Assembly (NCBI RefSeq): GCF_014695975.1
Contig: NZ_JACJPI010000070.1
Span: 1-64,000, forward strand
Origin: Leptolyngbya sp. FACHB-321
Lineage (GTDB): Bacteria > Cyanobacteriota > Cyanobacteriia > Leptolyngbyales > Leptolyngbyaceae
Direction: 5' to 3'
Length of the DNA: 64,000 bases
Within the stretch, counting starts at the first letter, position 1; each line of letters begins with the position of its first letter. The position numbers were made by a program, and so were the translations under genes. The notes under the pieces were generated by a model that searched no databases, was not told the DNA's origin, and was given only the letters and a program-made list of their open reading frames with translations. Shown one piece after another: positions 8,218 through 16,574 of this stretch.

Positions 8218-9030
8218 CTACCCGTATTGAGAAGAGAGCTTCTTCCTTAGCTGATAAATTTTGGGCAGTTGCCACCAAGGAGCTTGAGGGTATTCATGAT
8301 GTTCTTGGTGGTAGCCAAAGTGATAGCAGGTAAGAAACGACCAAAGGATAGAAAAATTGGTACTTTTAGCGCGGTGAGCATTGGTATACCCTCCCTCTGG
8401 CTCACGATGAGTTAAATACGTACCAAAATAAAACAGCTGCACCGAGCTTAAGATAGAAGGAAGAACCCAAAACAGCAGCATATTCAGTTCAGGAACATGG
8501 AGAAAAAAGTGAATTCCGTTAAATAGCAGTACTAATGCTGCCATCCTACGCCAGCTCCAGTAGTGCTTCATAAATTGCAGATACCAGATCAGGCTAAAGC
8601 TATTACCACGATGAAAATCGGGATCATGCTCTGTACTAGGGTGCTTATGGTGTAGCCAATGTTTTTTCAAAAGATCTTGGTAGGAAAATAGACCGTAACA
8701 CATTACTGCTAAAGCACCAATAGCGTGATTGATTCTAATATTGGTAGGAAAAACGGTCCCATGCATTGCATCATGAGCAGTAATGAACAAGCCAGTATAT
8801 AAAAAGGTTTGCCAGATAAAAGCAGCAGCAATCATCCAAAGGTTCATGGTAGAAACATTGATTGAAAGCAGCCATGAGAAGCTAACTAGCCACGTAGTTA
8901 AAATCACCCCTGAAATAACAAGCCCTTTCCATGGTTGAGGATTTAGCTCTCGAATGGGAGATTCTAACTGTTTAGCTCTAAACGATAGCGTTTGCTTTGC
9001 TTTTGTCTGAAAAGATGTTGACTGAACCAC
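8218..9030 (-). CDS. crtW: Beta-carotene 4-ketolase, CrtW type
   Basis: A membrane di-iron oxygenase of 270 residues in the fatty-acid hydroxylase/desaturase superfamily. It adds keto groups to beta-ionone rings, giving echinenone or canthaxanthin. Three histidine clusters supply the iron ligands: HDAMH at 86-90, HWLHHKH at 124-130 and HQEHHEYP near 237-244, plus TYLTHREP. Four hydrophobic segments lie between them. Length and motifs fit CrtW, not the unrelated CrtO ketolase. Translation starts at GTG, preceded by AAGGAA. Ketocarotenoids protect against light; echinenone and canthaxanthin also bind orange carotenoid protein, which is not encoded here. Confidence 0.88.
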   Translation of the reverse strand: MVQSTSFQTKAKQTLSFRAKQLESPIRELNPQPWKGLVISGVILTTWLVSFSWLLSINVSTMNLWMIAAAFIWQTFLYTGLFITAHDAMHGTVFPTNIRINHAIGALAVMCYGLFSYQDLLKKHWLHHKHPSTEHDPDFHRGNSFSLIWYLQFMKHYWSWRRMAALVLLFNGIHFFLHVPELNMLLFWVLPSILSSVQLFYFGTYLTHREPEGGYTNAHRAKSTNFSILWSFLTCYHFGYHQEHHEYPQAPWWQLPKIYQLRKKLSSQYG

Positions 9031-9510
9031 GCCTAATAATTCCTTAGTACCAGAGAATAAGCTTCTAACGATCGCAGAAAAAACAACCGATGGAACGCTT
9101 ATTGGTTTTCTATTTGAATCCTAGCGGCTTATTTGTTAACTTTTGTATATCTTTTGTCTAGTTGTATCACTATAGCTAAAGTTCTAAATCTGTTTTTCCG
9201 CTTAATTAACTAACAAAATGCCTAAAACCTCTGCTTTTCCGTAGGTTGACATTGAGCAGAGCAAAATTAATGGAAGCTATAGCAGTCCTAAATCATTTGT
9301 GAGCAAGACTAAATCATTTAGCGGTCAGCGATCTATTTTTTTGCTGGCTGCTAACCGCTGACTGCTGATCGCTCATATCAGTGTAATTCTCATTATCTAA
9401 ATAGGAGCGCTATGTGCCAGCGCTAGGTTTTACTAAGTTTGACCAAATTCCCTTCACAAGGTTTGCCGCTACAGCTTTTTTCTACAAACTTGGCTATCGT
9501 TCCATATGGC
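9031..9510. other. Intergenic region with dispersed-repeat fragments
   Basis: It lies between the UbiG-like gene and crtW and holds the crtW promoter region. Near 9279 an element beginning TATAGCAGTCCTAAATCA is related to one at 33600. A short stretch at 9340-9372 is rich in CTGACTGCT-type heptamers. Confidence 0.5.
9278..9303. repeat. Dispersed intergenic element, copy 1
   Basis: TATAGCAGTCCTAAATCA recurs with few changes at 33599-33625 (TATAGCAGCCTTAAATCA), both followed by a TGAG-containing stretch. Both copies are in spacers. The function is unknown. Confidence 0.55.
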
Positions 9511-10260
9511 TTATTGTTTAATTGCTTTGCCGATATAGCAGACAGAAACGTCATTATTTAGTTGGATTGGAAACAAGCCGTCTCTTTGATACTCTTTCAG
9601 ACCTTTGCTCAAGATCTTTTGAAACATCCTAAAATCAGCCTGATTGGTGACATCAAACCCTCTTATTTCAGTCTGACTAAAGCCATTTTTTGCCAACACT
9701 TCTGTCAGTTCCTGAGGTGGTATAAATTTATTCCAGTCATGAAATCCTTGAGGAAGCTGCTTAAGAATATTTTCTAGCAGCCAAATCATGATTACTTTCG
9801 ATTTTAGAGTTCGATTAATAGTGTCAAAGAAGAAAAAGCTGCCTGGCTTTAAAACCCGATGAATCTGTGCAATCACCTTGCTGACATTAGAAAGATGCTC
9901 TAAGACATCAAAGCAAAGTACACAATCAAACGTATTATCTGGATAGGGTAAGTGCTCTGCGTTTCCTGCGCGATAGTCGATCGCTAAGTGATTCTGGTTT
10001 GCATGAGCTTGGGCAGCCGCGATCGATTGCGCTGATTGATCAAGCCCTGACATAATCGCGCCTGCACGAGCCAGTGTTTCACACGCCAGTCCGCCACCAC
10101 AGCCAACATCCAGAACGTTCAAGTTTTTCCAGCTAGGAATATACGCTGCTGTAAATTCAAAACGAGTTTTATTAAAGTGGTTGGAAAGGTGCAAAACCTG
10201 ACCTTCTTCCCACCAGGTACTAGCATGTCGGTCGTAGTATTCTAAATCATTTCTGATCAT
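9511..10260 (-). CDS. SAM-dependent methyltransferase, UbiG-like
   Basis: A soluble class I methyltransferase of 249 residues. Motif I is VLDVGCGGGLACE (about 49-61), with the acidic residue of motif II near SGLDQS and FDCVLCFDVLEHL as motif III. The overall pattern matches the UbiG O-methyltransferases of quinone synthesis. Cyanobacteria make plastoquinone and phylloquinone rather than ubiquinone, so the real substrate is open. It may act on a quinone, a carotenoid or another small molecule. It lies upstream of crtW in the same direction but 480 bp away, so a shared transcript is doubtful. Confidence 0.75.
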   Translation of the reverse strand: MIRNDLEYYDRHASTWWEEGQVLHLSNHFNKTRFEFTAAYIPSWKNLNVLDVGCGGGLACETLARAGAIMSGLDQSAQSIAAAQAHANQNHLAIDYRAGNAEHLPYPDNTFDCVLCFDVLEHLSNVSKVIAQIHRVLKPGSFFFFDTINRTLKSKVIMIWLLENILKQLPQGFHDWNKFIPPQELTEVLAKNGFSQTEIRGFDVTNQADFRMFQKILSKGLKEYQRDGLFPIQLNNDVSVCYIGKAIKQ

Positions 10261-10918
10261 AATTCGCTGCCTGGCAATTTATTATTGCCATATAGCTTTA
10301 ATTACTTTTTACGAGGCTTACTTTTACAAAGCGATTTGCTTGTTTAACGGATTATCTTAAGCTCGTTATTAAGCGATCGCTTATTCCATCTCTGGCTCAT
10401 GCCATTGCATCTCTGTTTTATAGAGCAGAATAATTGTTTCTCAACCCTGCTATTTCTACTATCTCTTATAACTAGATGGACATTGTTGTTTCTCTACCTA
10501 TGGTTTCACGCTGTGATTGAAACCGTATACCAAGAGAAACAGCTAATTGTCTTTAAACAGTGTGATCTAGTTTAATAAGAAACAGCTGTCCTAACTCGAT
10601 CAACACTATTTTATGACGGCTTAAACTACAGCAAAAAAGATATAGTTTGCGGCTATGTTGAAGCTATGAAAACACTTTCTGGAGCCTTTAAAGTGAGGTG
10701 CGTCTACTTACATCAAGCCTTAATAGGCAGAAAACATAGAGCAACTTCAAAAAAGTCCTCTTTGTCAAGGCTTAATACCAATGCAAAAAGTGCTAGCTAC
10801 ACATTCTTTTATTAAGCACCCTCATGCCTCCTGATAAAAGGGAAGCGATAGGCAGAGAAGTTGTTGTTTGTAGCGTTTGAAGAGGAACTAGTATAACTGA
10901 CAGTTGAAAGGAATCACT
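10261..10918. other. Long intergenic region, no gene seen
   Basis: 658 bp between two minus-strand genes, rich in stops in all frames. It holds the promoter of the UbiG-like gene. No hairpin or repeat stood out. Confidence 0.4.
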
Positions 10919-11158
10919 TTAGCGAGAATCAGTACCCTGATTGGGACCGCCAACAACTTTAACGTCGCCTCCAGCAGCTTCGGGTTCGGCACCGGAGCGT
11001 GTTTCGGTATCAGCTTCTTGACCCGTCATACGATAACGTTCATCAAGTGGGGTATTACCCTCCTCTATAGTTGGGGTATGAGTTTGAGTACCAGGGTTAT
11101 CTTGAGGGTCATATTTCCCCTCTTCTGGTCGATCGTCTGGAGGACTATTTGTTGTCAT
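10919..11158 (-). CDS. Small acidic disordered protein sharing its C-terminus with PsaE
   Basis: 79 residues, rich in Asp, Glu, Pro, Thr and Gly with almost no hydrophobic residues, so probably unfolded. No known domain is recognised. The last ten residues (GGPNQGTDSR) match the last ten of the long PsaE tail ([10 protein letters not shown]) at seven positions, and the similarity extends weakly to about 20 residues. Such small hydrophilic proteins are often stress-induced, but that is inference. There is no strong ribosome site before the ATG. The shared tail is the best evidence that this frame is coding. Confidence 0.7.
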   Translation of the reverse strand: MTTNSPPDDRPEEGKYDPQDNPGTQTHTPTIEEGNTPLDERYRMTGQEADTETRSGAEPEAAGGDVKVVGGPNQGTDSR

Positions 11159-11607
11159 TATTCTGTACTCATAAATAGGTTGTTCTATAACACTAGTTTT
11201 TAGCTTTTTGCGAGCTTTATACCCTTGGAGGTAACTGTTTGTGCAACTAAATCAAGAAGCAGTTAAAGCAAAAGTAATTGCAGCAGGTATACCTAAACAC
11301 AATAGGCTTATCCTTGCCAGACTCGCCTATAGCACACGAACATGGAGCCAGATCTAGGGGCTTTAGTGCGCCATAAGTTTACCTGAGTAAGCTCTTTGGT
11401 TAGACTTAATTCGCCTGAACTGAAATTAAAGTTAAAAAGAGCAGTTAACTTTGGCTTTAGACCAACTTTGTATAAATCTGCTTAGAAATTTAAGCTGGCT
11501 TAAGCTAAATACAACAATCAGCGATACGTGTAGTGCTCCAAAGTCGAATTTATTTAAGCCTGCAATCTGTTGATCGCAGGCTTTCTCAGTCACAATTCAA
11601 TTAACAG
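11159..11607. other. Intergenic region after ndhI
   Basis: It holds the ndhI terminator hairpin (11556-11583) and the promoter region of the 79-residue protein. No further gene is seen. Confidence 0.5.
11556..11583 (-). terminator. Intrinsic terminator of the ndhK-ndhI unit
   Basis: An 8-bp stem AAGCCTGC/GCAGGCTT with a 12-nt loop, followed on the minus strand by an A/T-rich stretch (AAATAAATT). It lies 25 bp past the ndhI stop codon. Confidence 0.65.
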
Positions 11608-12222
11608 TTAGGCTGATGGCGATTGCTCCTGCTTTTCCTCAACCTTCTGCTCTGCTAGGATTTCGCTAGGAAACTTACCAGCGCGGCGTGCCGAGGCAGG
11701 CAGATCATGCGGATCCATCACCCCTTTTGGTAAGTAAACTAATTCTCGTAACGGTGTCACCATCGGGTCTTCAGTAACTTTGTAAGGCAGCCGACCGAGT
11801 GCCACGTTATCCATATTCAGTTCGTGGCGATCGTACACAGCCATTTCATACTCTTCTGTGAACGAGAGGCAGTTTGTGGGACAAAATTCAACGCAGTTGC
11901 CACAGAAAATGCAAACACCGAAGTCGATGCTGTAATGATTTAGCTGCTTCTTCTTTGTCTTTGCATTGTATTCCCAATCAACTACAGGCAAATTGATGGG
12001 GCAGACTCGCACACATACTTCACAAGCAATGCACTTATCATATTCGAAGTGAATTCGTCCTCGAAAACGTTCTGAGGGAATCAGCTTTTCGTAAGGATAT
12101 TGAACTGTAACAGGACGCCGATTGAGATGATCGAATGTGACTGAAAGCCCTTGCCCAATATACCGAGCCGCTTGAATCGTTTCTTTAGTGTAATTGCTAA
12201 CCTGTCTGAGAAAGTTGAACAC
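11608..12222 (-). CDS. ndhI: NDH-1 subunit I, two-[4Fe-4S] ferredoxin-like
   Basis: Peripheral-arm subunit of the cyanobacterial NDH-1 complex on the thylakoid membrane; it passes electrons from ferredoxin towards plastoquinone. Two CxxCxxCxxxCP clusters are intact ([12 protein letters not shown] and [12 protein letters not shown]). I place the start at the GTG at 12222, giving [14 protein letters not shown] as in other NdhI proteins, with AGGAG nine bases ahead. The longer GTG at 12246 would overlap ndhK and lacks this support. The product has 204 residues including a short Glu/Gln-rich tail. It lies directly after ndhK (4-bp gap), whereas ndhI normally sits in ndhA-I-G-E. It may therefore be a second copy; whether another ndhI exists elsewhere cannot be seen. 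Confidence 0.93.
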   Translation of the reverse strand: MFNFLRQVSNYTKETIQAARYIGQGLSVTFDHLNRRPVTVQYPYEKLIPSERFRGRIHFEYDKCIACEVCVRVCPINLPVVDWEYNAKTKKKQLNHYSIDFGVCIFCGNCVEFCPTNCLSFTEEYEMAVYDRHELNMDNVALGRLPYKVTEDPMVTPLRELVYLPKGVMDPHDLPASARRAGKFPSEILAEQKVEEKQEQSPSA

Positions 12223-12226
12223 GTCT

Positions 12227-12970
12227 TTAAGCTCCTGAGCCGTCACCAGTTTTTTGAGGCTCCCACTGTTGAAGAAGTTCTGGCAAAGGTATGCCAGTCT
12301 CTGCTGCTAACTCGGCGGGTGGTTTCTCACGAGTTGGCGATCGCAAATAGAGACTGTCATGAGCTTGGGCTAACGGCTTCATGTGGTGTGGAATGGTGTA
12401 ATACCGATGGGTTTGCCGAGTCACGCCTCGTTCTTGTATCGACTCGTTAGCAATCTTTTTACGCAGCTTGATGATGGCGTTAAGGATGGCTTCGGGTCGT
12501 GGTGGGCAACCGGGAATATAGACATCGATCGGCAGAATTTTGTCAGCACCACGGATAGCGGTCGGAGAATCAGCACTGAACATACCACCTGAGATCATGC
12601 AGGCTCCCATCGCAATGACATACTTAGGCTCTGGCATTTGCTCATACAACCGCAGCGTTGGCGCTGACATCTTCATGTTGAGTGTGCCTGCCAGAATAAT
12701 TAGGTCTGCTTGACGAGGACTGGCACGGGGAATCAACCCAAAGCGATCGAAATCAAACCGGGAGCCAATCAACGCTGCAAACTCAATGAAGCAGCAGGCG
12801 GTACCGTATAAAAGCGGCCATAGGCTGGAAAGCCGTGCCCAAGTATAAACATCATCAAGCGTTGTCAGAATCACGTTTTCGGACAATTGCTGTGTGATCG
12901 GGGGATAGCTAGCAGGGCTAATGATGTCGTCGGCAGAAACAAAATCGGACGGACGATCGCTGAGAGTCAT
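12227..12970 (-). CDS. ndhK: NDH-1 subunit K, cluster N2-binding, divergent
   Basis: Peripheral-arm subunit that carries the terminal [4Fe-4S] cluster N2 and passes electrons to plastoquinone. The four ligands are present: CC in [11 protein letters not shown], Cys in MGACMISGG and Cys in PGCPPRPE. I prefer the ATG at 12970 (MTLSDRP, GGAA ahead) over the upstream TTG. It has 247 residues. The segment [18 protein letters not shown] differs from the usual cyanobacterial [18 protein letters not shown], and both termini are poorly conserved. It lies 4 bp upstream of ndhI instead of within ndhC-K-J. Together these suggest a paralogue (NdhK2-like), which I infer rather than see. Confidence 0.92.
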   Translation of the reverse strand: MTLSDRPSDFVSADDIISPASYPPITQQLSENVILTTLDDVYTWARLSSLWPLLYGTACCFIEFAALIGSRFDFDRFGLIPRASPRQADLIILAGTLNMKMSAPTLRLYEQMPEPKYVIAMGACMISGGMFSADSPTAIRGADKILPIDVYIPGCPPRPEAILNAIIKLRKKIANESIQERGVTRQTHRYYTIPHHMKPLAQAHDSLYLRSPTREKPPAELAAETGIPLPELLQQWEPQKTGDGSGA

Positions 12971-13559
12971 AACAATTTCCGCACAGCTTACGATGGTTCT
13001 CAAACGCTAACGATTTGCTCTTAACTTAGCCTTCTATCACGAGAAGGAGTAGTAATTAAAGCTAACTGTGCAGATGAATACCAAGAAGCGCTTTAGAAAG
13101 CGATACTGATTTGCTTAGTGAACCTAGCACTTCTTTAATTAGTGGATGCAGTACATAGTAATCCCCAACTCCTGCCATCTTCCTTAAGTAAGGAGCGGTT
13201 GGAGCGCTCGGTTAGTTCCAAAGATCCATAGCACTTATAGTTTCGCTCGCCGGAAAATATACACTATGGCAGATTAGAATCTTTTAGAATCAGGTCAAAA
13301 GACAGAGGCTTTAATCTTGAAAATATGGGTTCTACTCTATGTTTGCTTTGTTCTTTTTTGAAGAACGTCATTAACTGGCTATAAAGCTTACAGGCATAAA
13401 AATGTGTAAGTGAGGCTACAGTTTTAAGCTGTGAAAAGCTACCTCTTTTGGCTACGTAAAAACCTCCCCCTAGCCAGTAAATTTGGCAGGAAGTATAGAT
13501 CACTATGAGTATATGGGTAAAACCTGACTCTTGGACTTTTATACTTCGAGGACATTACA
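12971..13559. other. Divergent intergenic region between ndhK and a methyltransferase
   Basis: Promoter regions for both genes should lie here. A 79-codon minus-strand frame (13264-13503) has no ribosome site and no recognisable features, so it is not called. Confidence 0.45.
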
Positions 13560-14348
13560 TTGACTGGAATCTTACTACGTTCTGGGCAGGCAAGTGAGGC
13601 AGTGGCTCATGCTGGGCAAGCACGCGAGACAGTGGCTCAAAATGCTTTTACTCACAATGAGGTCTTTTCCTGCCCTGAAGAATCTCACTTTTATTCCCAT
13701 TGTTTAGAACGTTTGGTTTTTAACCACTGCAAAAGCTCTGACGTTGTGATCGAGTTTGGCTCTGGTGATGGTAGCCCCATCATTAATTCTCTATTGAGAA
13801 CGCAGTTTAACGGCATTATTCATGGCTATGAGTTAAACGCTTCAGCGCACAAAGTTGCTCACTCTCGGATCCAGCAGTGTGGACTTAACCACAAATATGT
13901 TGTTCATAATGAATCATTTTTTGATTCTAAAAAGCCAGAGGCAAACTACTTAGTTGCTAATCCTCCCTACTTGCCTGCGCCAGATAATGATATCTGTATG
14001 CCCTTGCTGCATGGGGGCGTTGATGGAGCCACTATTACGAACCATTTGTTAACGTTGGGTTATCCAAATGTGATGCAGTTGGTCTCTAGCTACTCTAACC
14101 CTGTAGGGACGATCGCCGCCGCTTCAGAAAATGGTTACGCTGTTGCCGATTTTATGATCACTTCCTTGCAATTCGGCTACTATAGCTCTGAACCAAAAGT
14201 GAAGAATTGCATTGCGGCTCTACGTCAAAAACGTCAAGCATTCTATTCCAACAAGATTTATCTTCTAGCAGGCGTTTTGTTTAGAAAACAAAGTCTTTCC
14301 AAGACAAATTTAGCACCTGAGCTAATGCAAGTAATAACGGCTTTGTAA
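13560..14348 (+). CDS. Methyltransferase with NPPY motif
   Basis: A class I SAM-dependent methyltransferase of 262 residues. Motif I is VVIEFGSGDGSPI at about 61-73, and the NPPY catalytic motif is LVANPPYLPAP near 133-143. NPPY marks transfer to an amide or ring nitrogen, as in PrmC/HemK (glutamine of release factors) or adenine and guanine methylases. No target-recognition domain is visible, so the substrate is unknown. Translation probably begins at TTG at 13560, seven bases after GAGGA. The first 30 codons contain a tandem duplication, giving GQASEAVAHA then GQARETVAQN. It is transcribed alone, divergently from ndhK. Confidence 0.8.
   Translation: MTGILLRSGQASEAVAHAGQARETVAQNAFTHNEVFSCPEESHFYSHCLERLVFNHCKSSDVVIEFGSGDGSPIINSLLRTQFNGIIHGYELNASAHKVAHSRIQQCGLNHKYVVHNESFFDSKKPEANYLVANPPYLPAPDNDICMPLLHGGVDGATITNHLLTLGYPNVMQLVSSYSNPVGTIAAASENGYAVADFMITSLQFGYYSSEPKVKNCIAALRQKRQAFYSNKIYLLAGVLFRKQSLSKTNLAPELMQVITAL
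13584..13644 (+). repeat. 30-bp tandem duplication in the methyltransferase N-terminus
   Basis: Two adjacent 30-bp units (GGGCAGGCAAGTGAGGCAGT... and GGGCAAGCACGCGAGACAGT...) encode similar decapeptides just after the start codon. Confidence 0.7.
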
Positions 14349-14611
14349 AAGAGAAAAAAGTTGGAAAGCTTAGAGTCCGAGTCAGGTAGCCATTAAAGAA
14401 ATCGTGCGTGGCTATAGCGATTCCTAAAGGAGTAGTTTAAGCAATTTAGGAAGTATCAAGAGTCAGTACTCAGCAGGTGGCAGCAGTGGATCAATTTCTG
14501 ATTCCTGCTGCCTGAATACTTGCCAATATATACCGCAGTTGAGCAAGCACCGTTATCTTACTGCCTAGCGCCTATAAGTGCCTAACAGATAAAACTTCCA
14601 TTTACAAACGT

Positions 14612-14662
14612 AAAACTAGCCTTGCCCAAGTATAAAACGTACTGAAGCAAGGCTAGTTTTTT
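14612..14662 (+). terminator. Strong intrinsic terminator, 14-bp stem with T run
   Basis: AAAACTAGCCTTGC pairs perfectly with GCAAGGCTAGTTTT; the 21-nt loop can form a further short stem, and the right arm continues into TTTTTT. It is far from the upstream gene, so it may end a long 3' untranslated region or an unannotated small RNA. Confidence 0.75.
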
Positions 14663-14881
14663 GGCTGTAGGTGGGACAGGAGCGATCATGCTCCATCAAT
14701 ACTCTTGGTCGCGGCAGTCGATCGCTGATTCAGTCAAAGCAGTATAAGGATGAACAGTACATTTCAAGCTGTGGTTATACGTAAAGTATTGACACTGGGC
14801 GCACGGAATTTCGTGCAGGCGTTTAATTACGTAGAGGAATTCTGATAGAAAGGTCAACGTCAAAACCTAGCCGCTAAGTAG

Positions 14882-14902
14882 TGCTCAATTTAGCCCTCCT
14901 AC
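14882..14902. repeat. Dispersed intergenic element TGCTYAATTTAGCCCTCC, copy 1
   Basis: It matches 22489-22509 at all but one of 21 positions. Both copies are in spacers, on the same strand. Confidence 0.6.
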
Positions 14903-14910
14903 ATACACCA

Positions 14911-14946
14911 AAATAAGCAGGTAGGGCATCTAGCCCTACCTGCTTA
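14911..14946 (-). terminator. Intrinsic terminator of the WGxxGxxG protein gene
   Basis: A perfect 14-bp stem TAAGCAGGTAGGGC/GCCCTACCTGCTTA with a 5-nt loop; on the minus strand TTTTGG follows. It lies 37 bp after the stop codon. Confidence 0.8.
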
Positions 14947-14982
14947 CTGTCACCTACTATTAATGTAATTAAAGGTCAGCGA

Positions 14983-15561
14983 TTAACGGATGCCAGTGCG
15001 GGTGCTGGGATCGGGTTCGCGGTAAGCGGTAGGCTCATGCTGCTTACCACGCAACCCAGCCAGACCGGCCAGCCCTAACAAACCTAACCAACCCCAATCA
15101 AAACCATCATTGTCGTCTTCGGCATTCTGCACACCTTGATTAGTGGTAGCGCCAGAGTTTGTACCATAGGGGCTAGCGCTTGTGCCAGTCGTGCTATTAG
15201 GTGCGGTTGTGGTGCCAGTACCACCAGGAGCAGTATCCATGCCGCTAGCGCCAGGCGCAGTTGTCGTACCTGTGCCGCCAGGTGCAGTTGTGGTGCCAGT
15301 CGTGCCACCAGGTGAGGTTATGGTGCCAGTGTCACTTGGTGCAGTTGTGGTGCCAGTCGTGCCACCAGGTGAGGTTGTGGTACCAGTGCCAGTAGGATCA
15401 GTCGTTGTTGTGCCGCTGCCACCAGGTGTAGTTGTGGTGCCAGCACTGCCAGGTGAAGTACCACCTGATTGGGCAGAAGCAGAGAATGCAAGGGGAAGCG
15501 TACCCAGGCTAAGGGTTACAGCACCGACCAAAGCGGCTTTAGTTAAGTCTGAAAGTTTCAT
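14983..15561 (-). CDS. Exported Thr/Gly/Pro-repeat protein with WGxxGxxG-type C-terminal anchor
   Basis: 192 residues. A signal peptide (1 to about 30, AFSASAQ) is followed by about 100 residues of imperfect GTTTAPGGT-type repeats. An acidic DDNDGFD stretch and a short C-terminal hydrophobic segment WGWLGLLGLAGLAGLRG follow, with a charged tail. The end resembles the WGxxGxxG family, whose C-terminal segment looks like a sorting or membrane-anchoring signal. The protein is probably surface- or lumen-exposed, with the repeats as a flexible stalk; no enzymatic domain is present. It is monocistronic with its own terminator. Confidence 0.8.
   Translation of the reverse strand: MKLSDLTKAALVGAVTLSLGTLPLAFSASAQSGGTSPGSAGTTTTPGGSGTTTTDPTGTGTTTSPGGTTGTTTAPSDTGTITSPGGTTGTTTAPGGTGTTTAPGASGMDTAPGGTGTTTAPNSTTGTSASPYGTNSGATTNQGVQNAEDDNDGFDWGWLGLLGLAGLAGLRGKQHEPTAYREPDPSTRTGIR
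15170..15470. repeat. Imperfect tandem repeats coding for GTTTAPGGT units
   Basis: About nine diverged 24-36 bp units within the preceding gene give the Thr/Gly/Pro stalk. Unit length varies, which suggests repeated slippage. Confidence 0.7.
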
Positions 15562-15817
15562 GATTTCGATTCCTTGTTATGCGTTTATTCGTGTGGACGG
15601 TCGACTCATACAAGCGATCGCATTATGAGCAAAAAGCTCTGGAACGCACGAGCGCTCAGCGAACTACCTTTAAGAGAATAGTGTTATGGAGTCGCGTCTA
15701 CCTCTAGCAAAATAGGCAGATTAAACAGGTTGAAGTGTAGACTTCTGAGCAAGGCAGACTGTAGTTAGAAACACCTATCATTTAATGTCTGACTACAAAA
15801 GCCATTGCAACGATTGC

Positions 15818-16027
15818 CTATTTAACTAGATGCAAAACGTTGCGGACGACGCTATAGCCAGCCCAGTCCCAGAGCAGGTAAGCAGTGAAGCCAATCATCG
15901 CCAACCGTCCATTCCATAGTTCTTGCTGTGCATTCCAGCCAAAGAACCAGGCGTTACGATCGACCCCATTATATTCAGGCGACTCTAGGGGTAGGGTGCT
16001 GGGTTTGGTTGTATTAGGAGCTACCAT
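15818..16027 (-). CDS. hli: High-light-inducible protein (HLIP), one-helix chlorophyll-binding
   Basis: 69 residues with one transmembrane helix. The LHC motif ELWNGRLAMIGF (Glu36, Asn39, Arg41) binds chlorophyll and carries the helix-dimer contact. HLIPs sit in the thylakoid membrane, quench excess energy and help photosystem II assembly; they are induced by high light and other stress. AGGAAAAAAG before the ATG supports the start. The DUF4383 gene lies about 100 bp upstream of its start, in the same direction. Confidence 0.95.
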   Translation of the reverse strand: MVAPNTTKPSTLPLESPEYNGVDRNAWFFGWNAQQELWNGRLAMIGFTAYLLWDWAGYSVVRNVLHLVK

Positions 16028-16130
16028 TCTTTTTTCCTCAGTAAGTGGGCTTTAGTAATGAAATTCAGTTGTGGAAGTGAAATTGTGTGATGCAAGCGTT
16101 AAAAACGCAGTCAAACGAGCTAGTGCCTAA

Positions 16131-16574
16131 CTATGCGGTAGGTGTTCCTGCACTTTTGTTCATTGCTGCTGGCTTAACGAACCCAAAGTAAGCTGCTGCT
16201 GCCGCAGTCAGAGCATTCAACCAGACGTTATTACCATAAATCGGCATCGTACCAAAGAGAGTATTTGCACCAGGGAAGAGACCCAAAAGCGCTTCTCCAA
16301 AATAAAGCACTGCAAAAATTTGGTTGAAAGTAATGGAGCCAACCAAGCTGGTAGAAGCAGCAATGCCCCAAAGACCAACCAAAATTCTGATAGCATTATG
16401 GAGGTAATTAGTGGGAAACAGCCCTAAGAGATAGCCGAAGCCCATTGTGGAGACCGCATCTTCAGGCACAGAAACAAAATTGGGTAGAAAGCCAATCACG
16501 CCCATGAGCAGAAACATAACGCCTAGGACGAGGGCAGTAGTACGGATTGGTCCTTCAGTAGAGGGGGTTTGCAT
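16131..16574 (-). CDS. DUF4383 membrane protein (paralogue 1)
   Basis: 147 residues with four hydrophobic segments, matching the DUF4383 family (GFGYLLGLFPTNYLHNAIRILVGLWG; short final helix AYFGFVKP). No function is established. A second family member at 31788-32252 shares the GLFPxNxLHN signature. Both lie among stress-type genes, which suggests a membrane role under stress, by context only. The HLIP gene follows after about 100 bp. Confidence 0.88.
   Translation of the reverse strand: MQTPSTEGPIRTTALVLGVMFLLMGVIGFLPNFVSVPEDAVSTMGFGYLLGLFPTNYLHNAIRILVGLWGIAASTSLVGSITFNQIFAVLYFGEALLGLFPGANTLFGTMPIYGNNVWLNALTAAAAAYFGFVKPAAMNKSAGTPTA

Larger units (their letters stand above)
14349..14982. other. 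Intergenic region with an orphan terminator
   Basis: It contains a strong hairpin with T run (14612-14662) about 260 bp after the methyltransferase stop, a second hairpin near 14475-14513, a copy of a dispersed element at 14882, and the terminator of the following minus-strand gene. A small RNA ending at 14662 is possible. Confidence 0.5.

Noticed and set aside
13264-13503. 79-codon minus-strand frame between ndhK and the methyltransferase
   Set aside because: No ribosome site and no domain; occupies promoter space.
15182-15628. 148-codon plus-strand frame rich in Val and Pro
   Set aside because: Antisense shadow of the Thr/Gly/Pro repeat gene.
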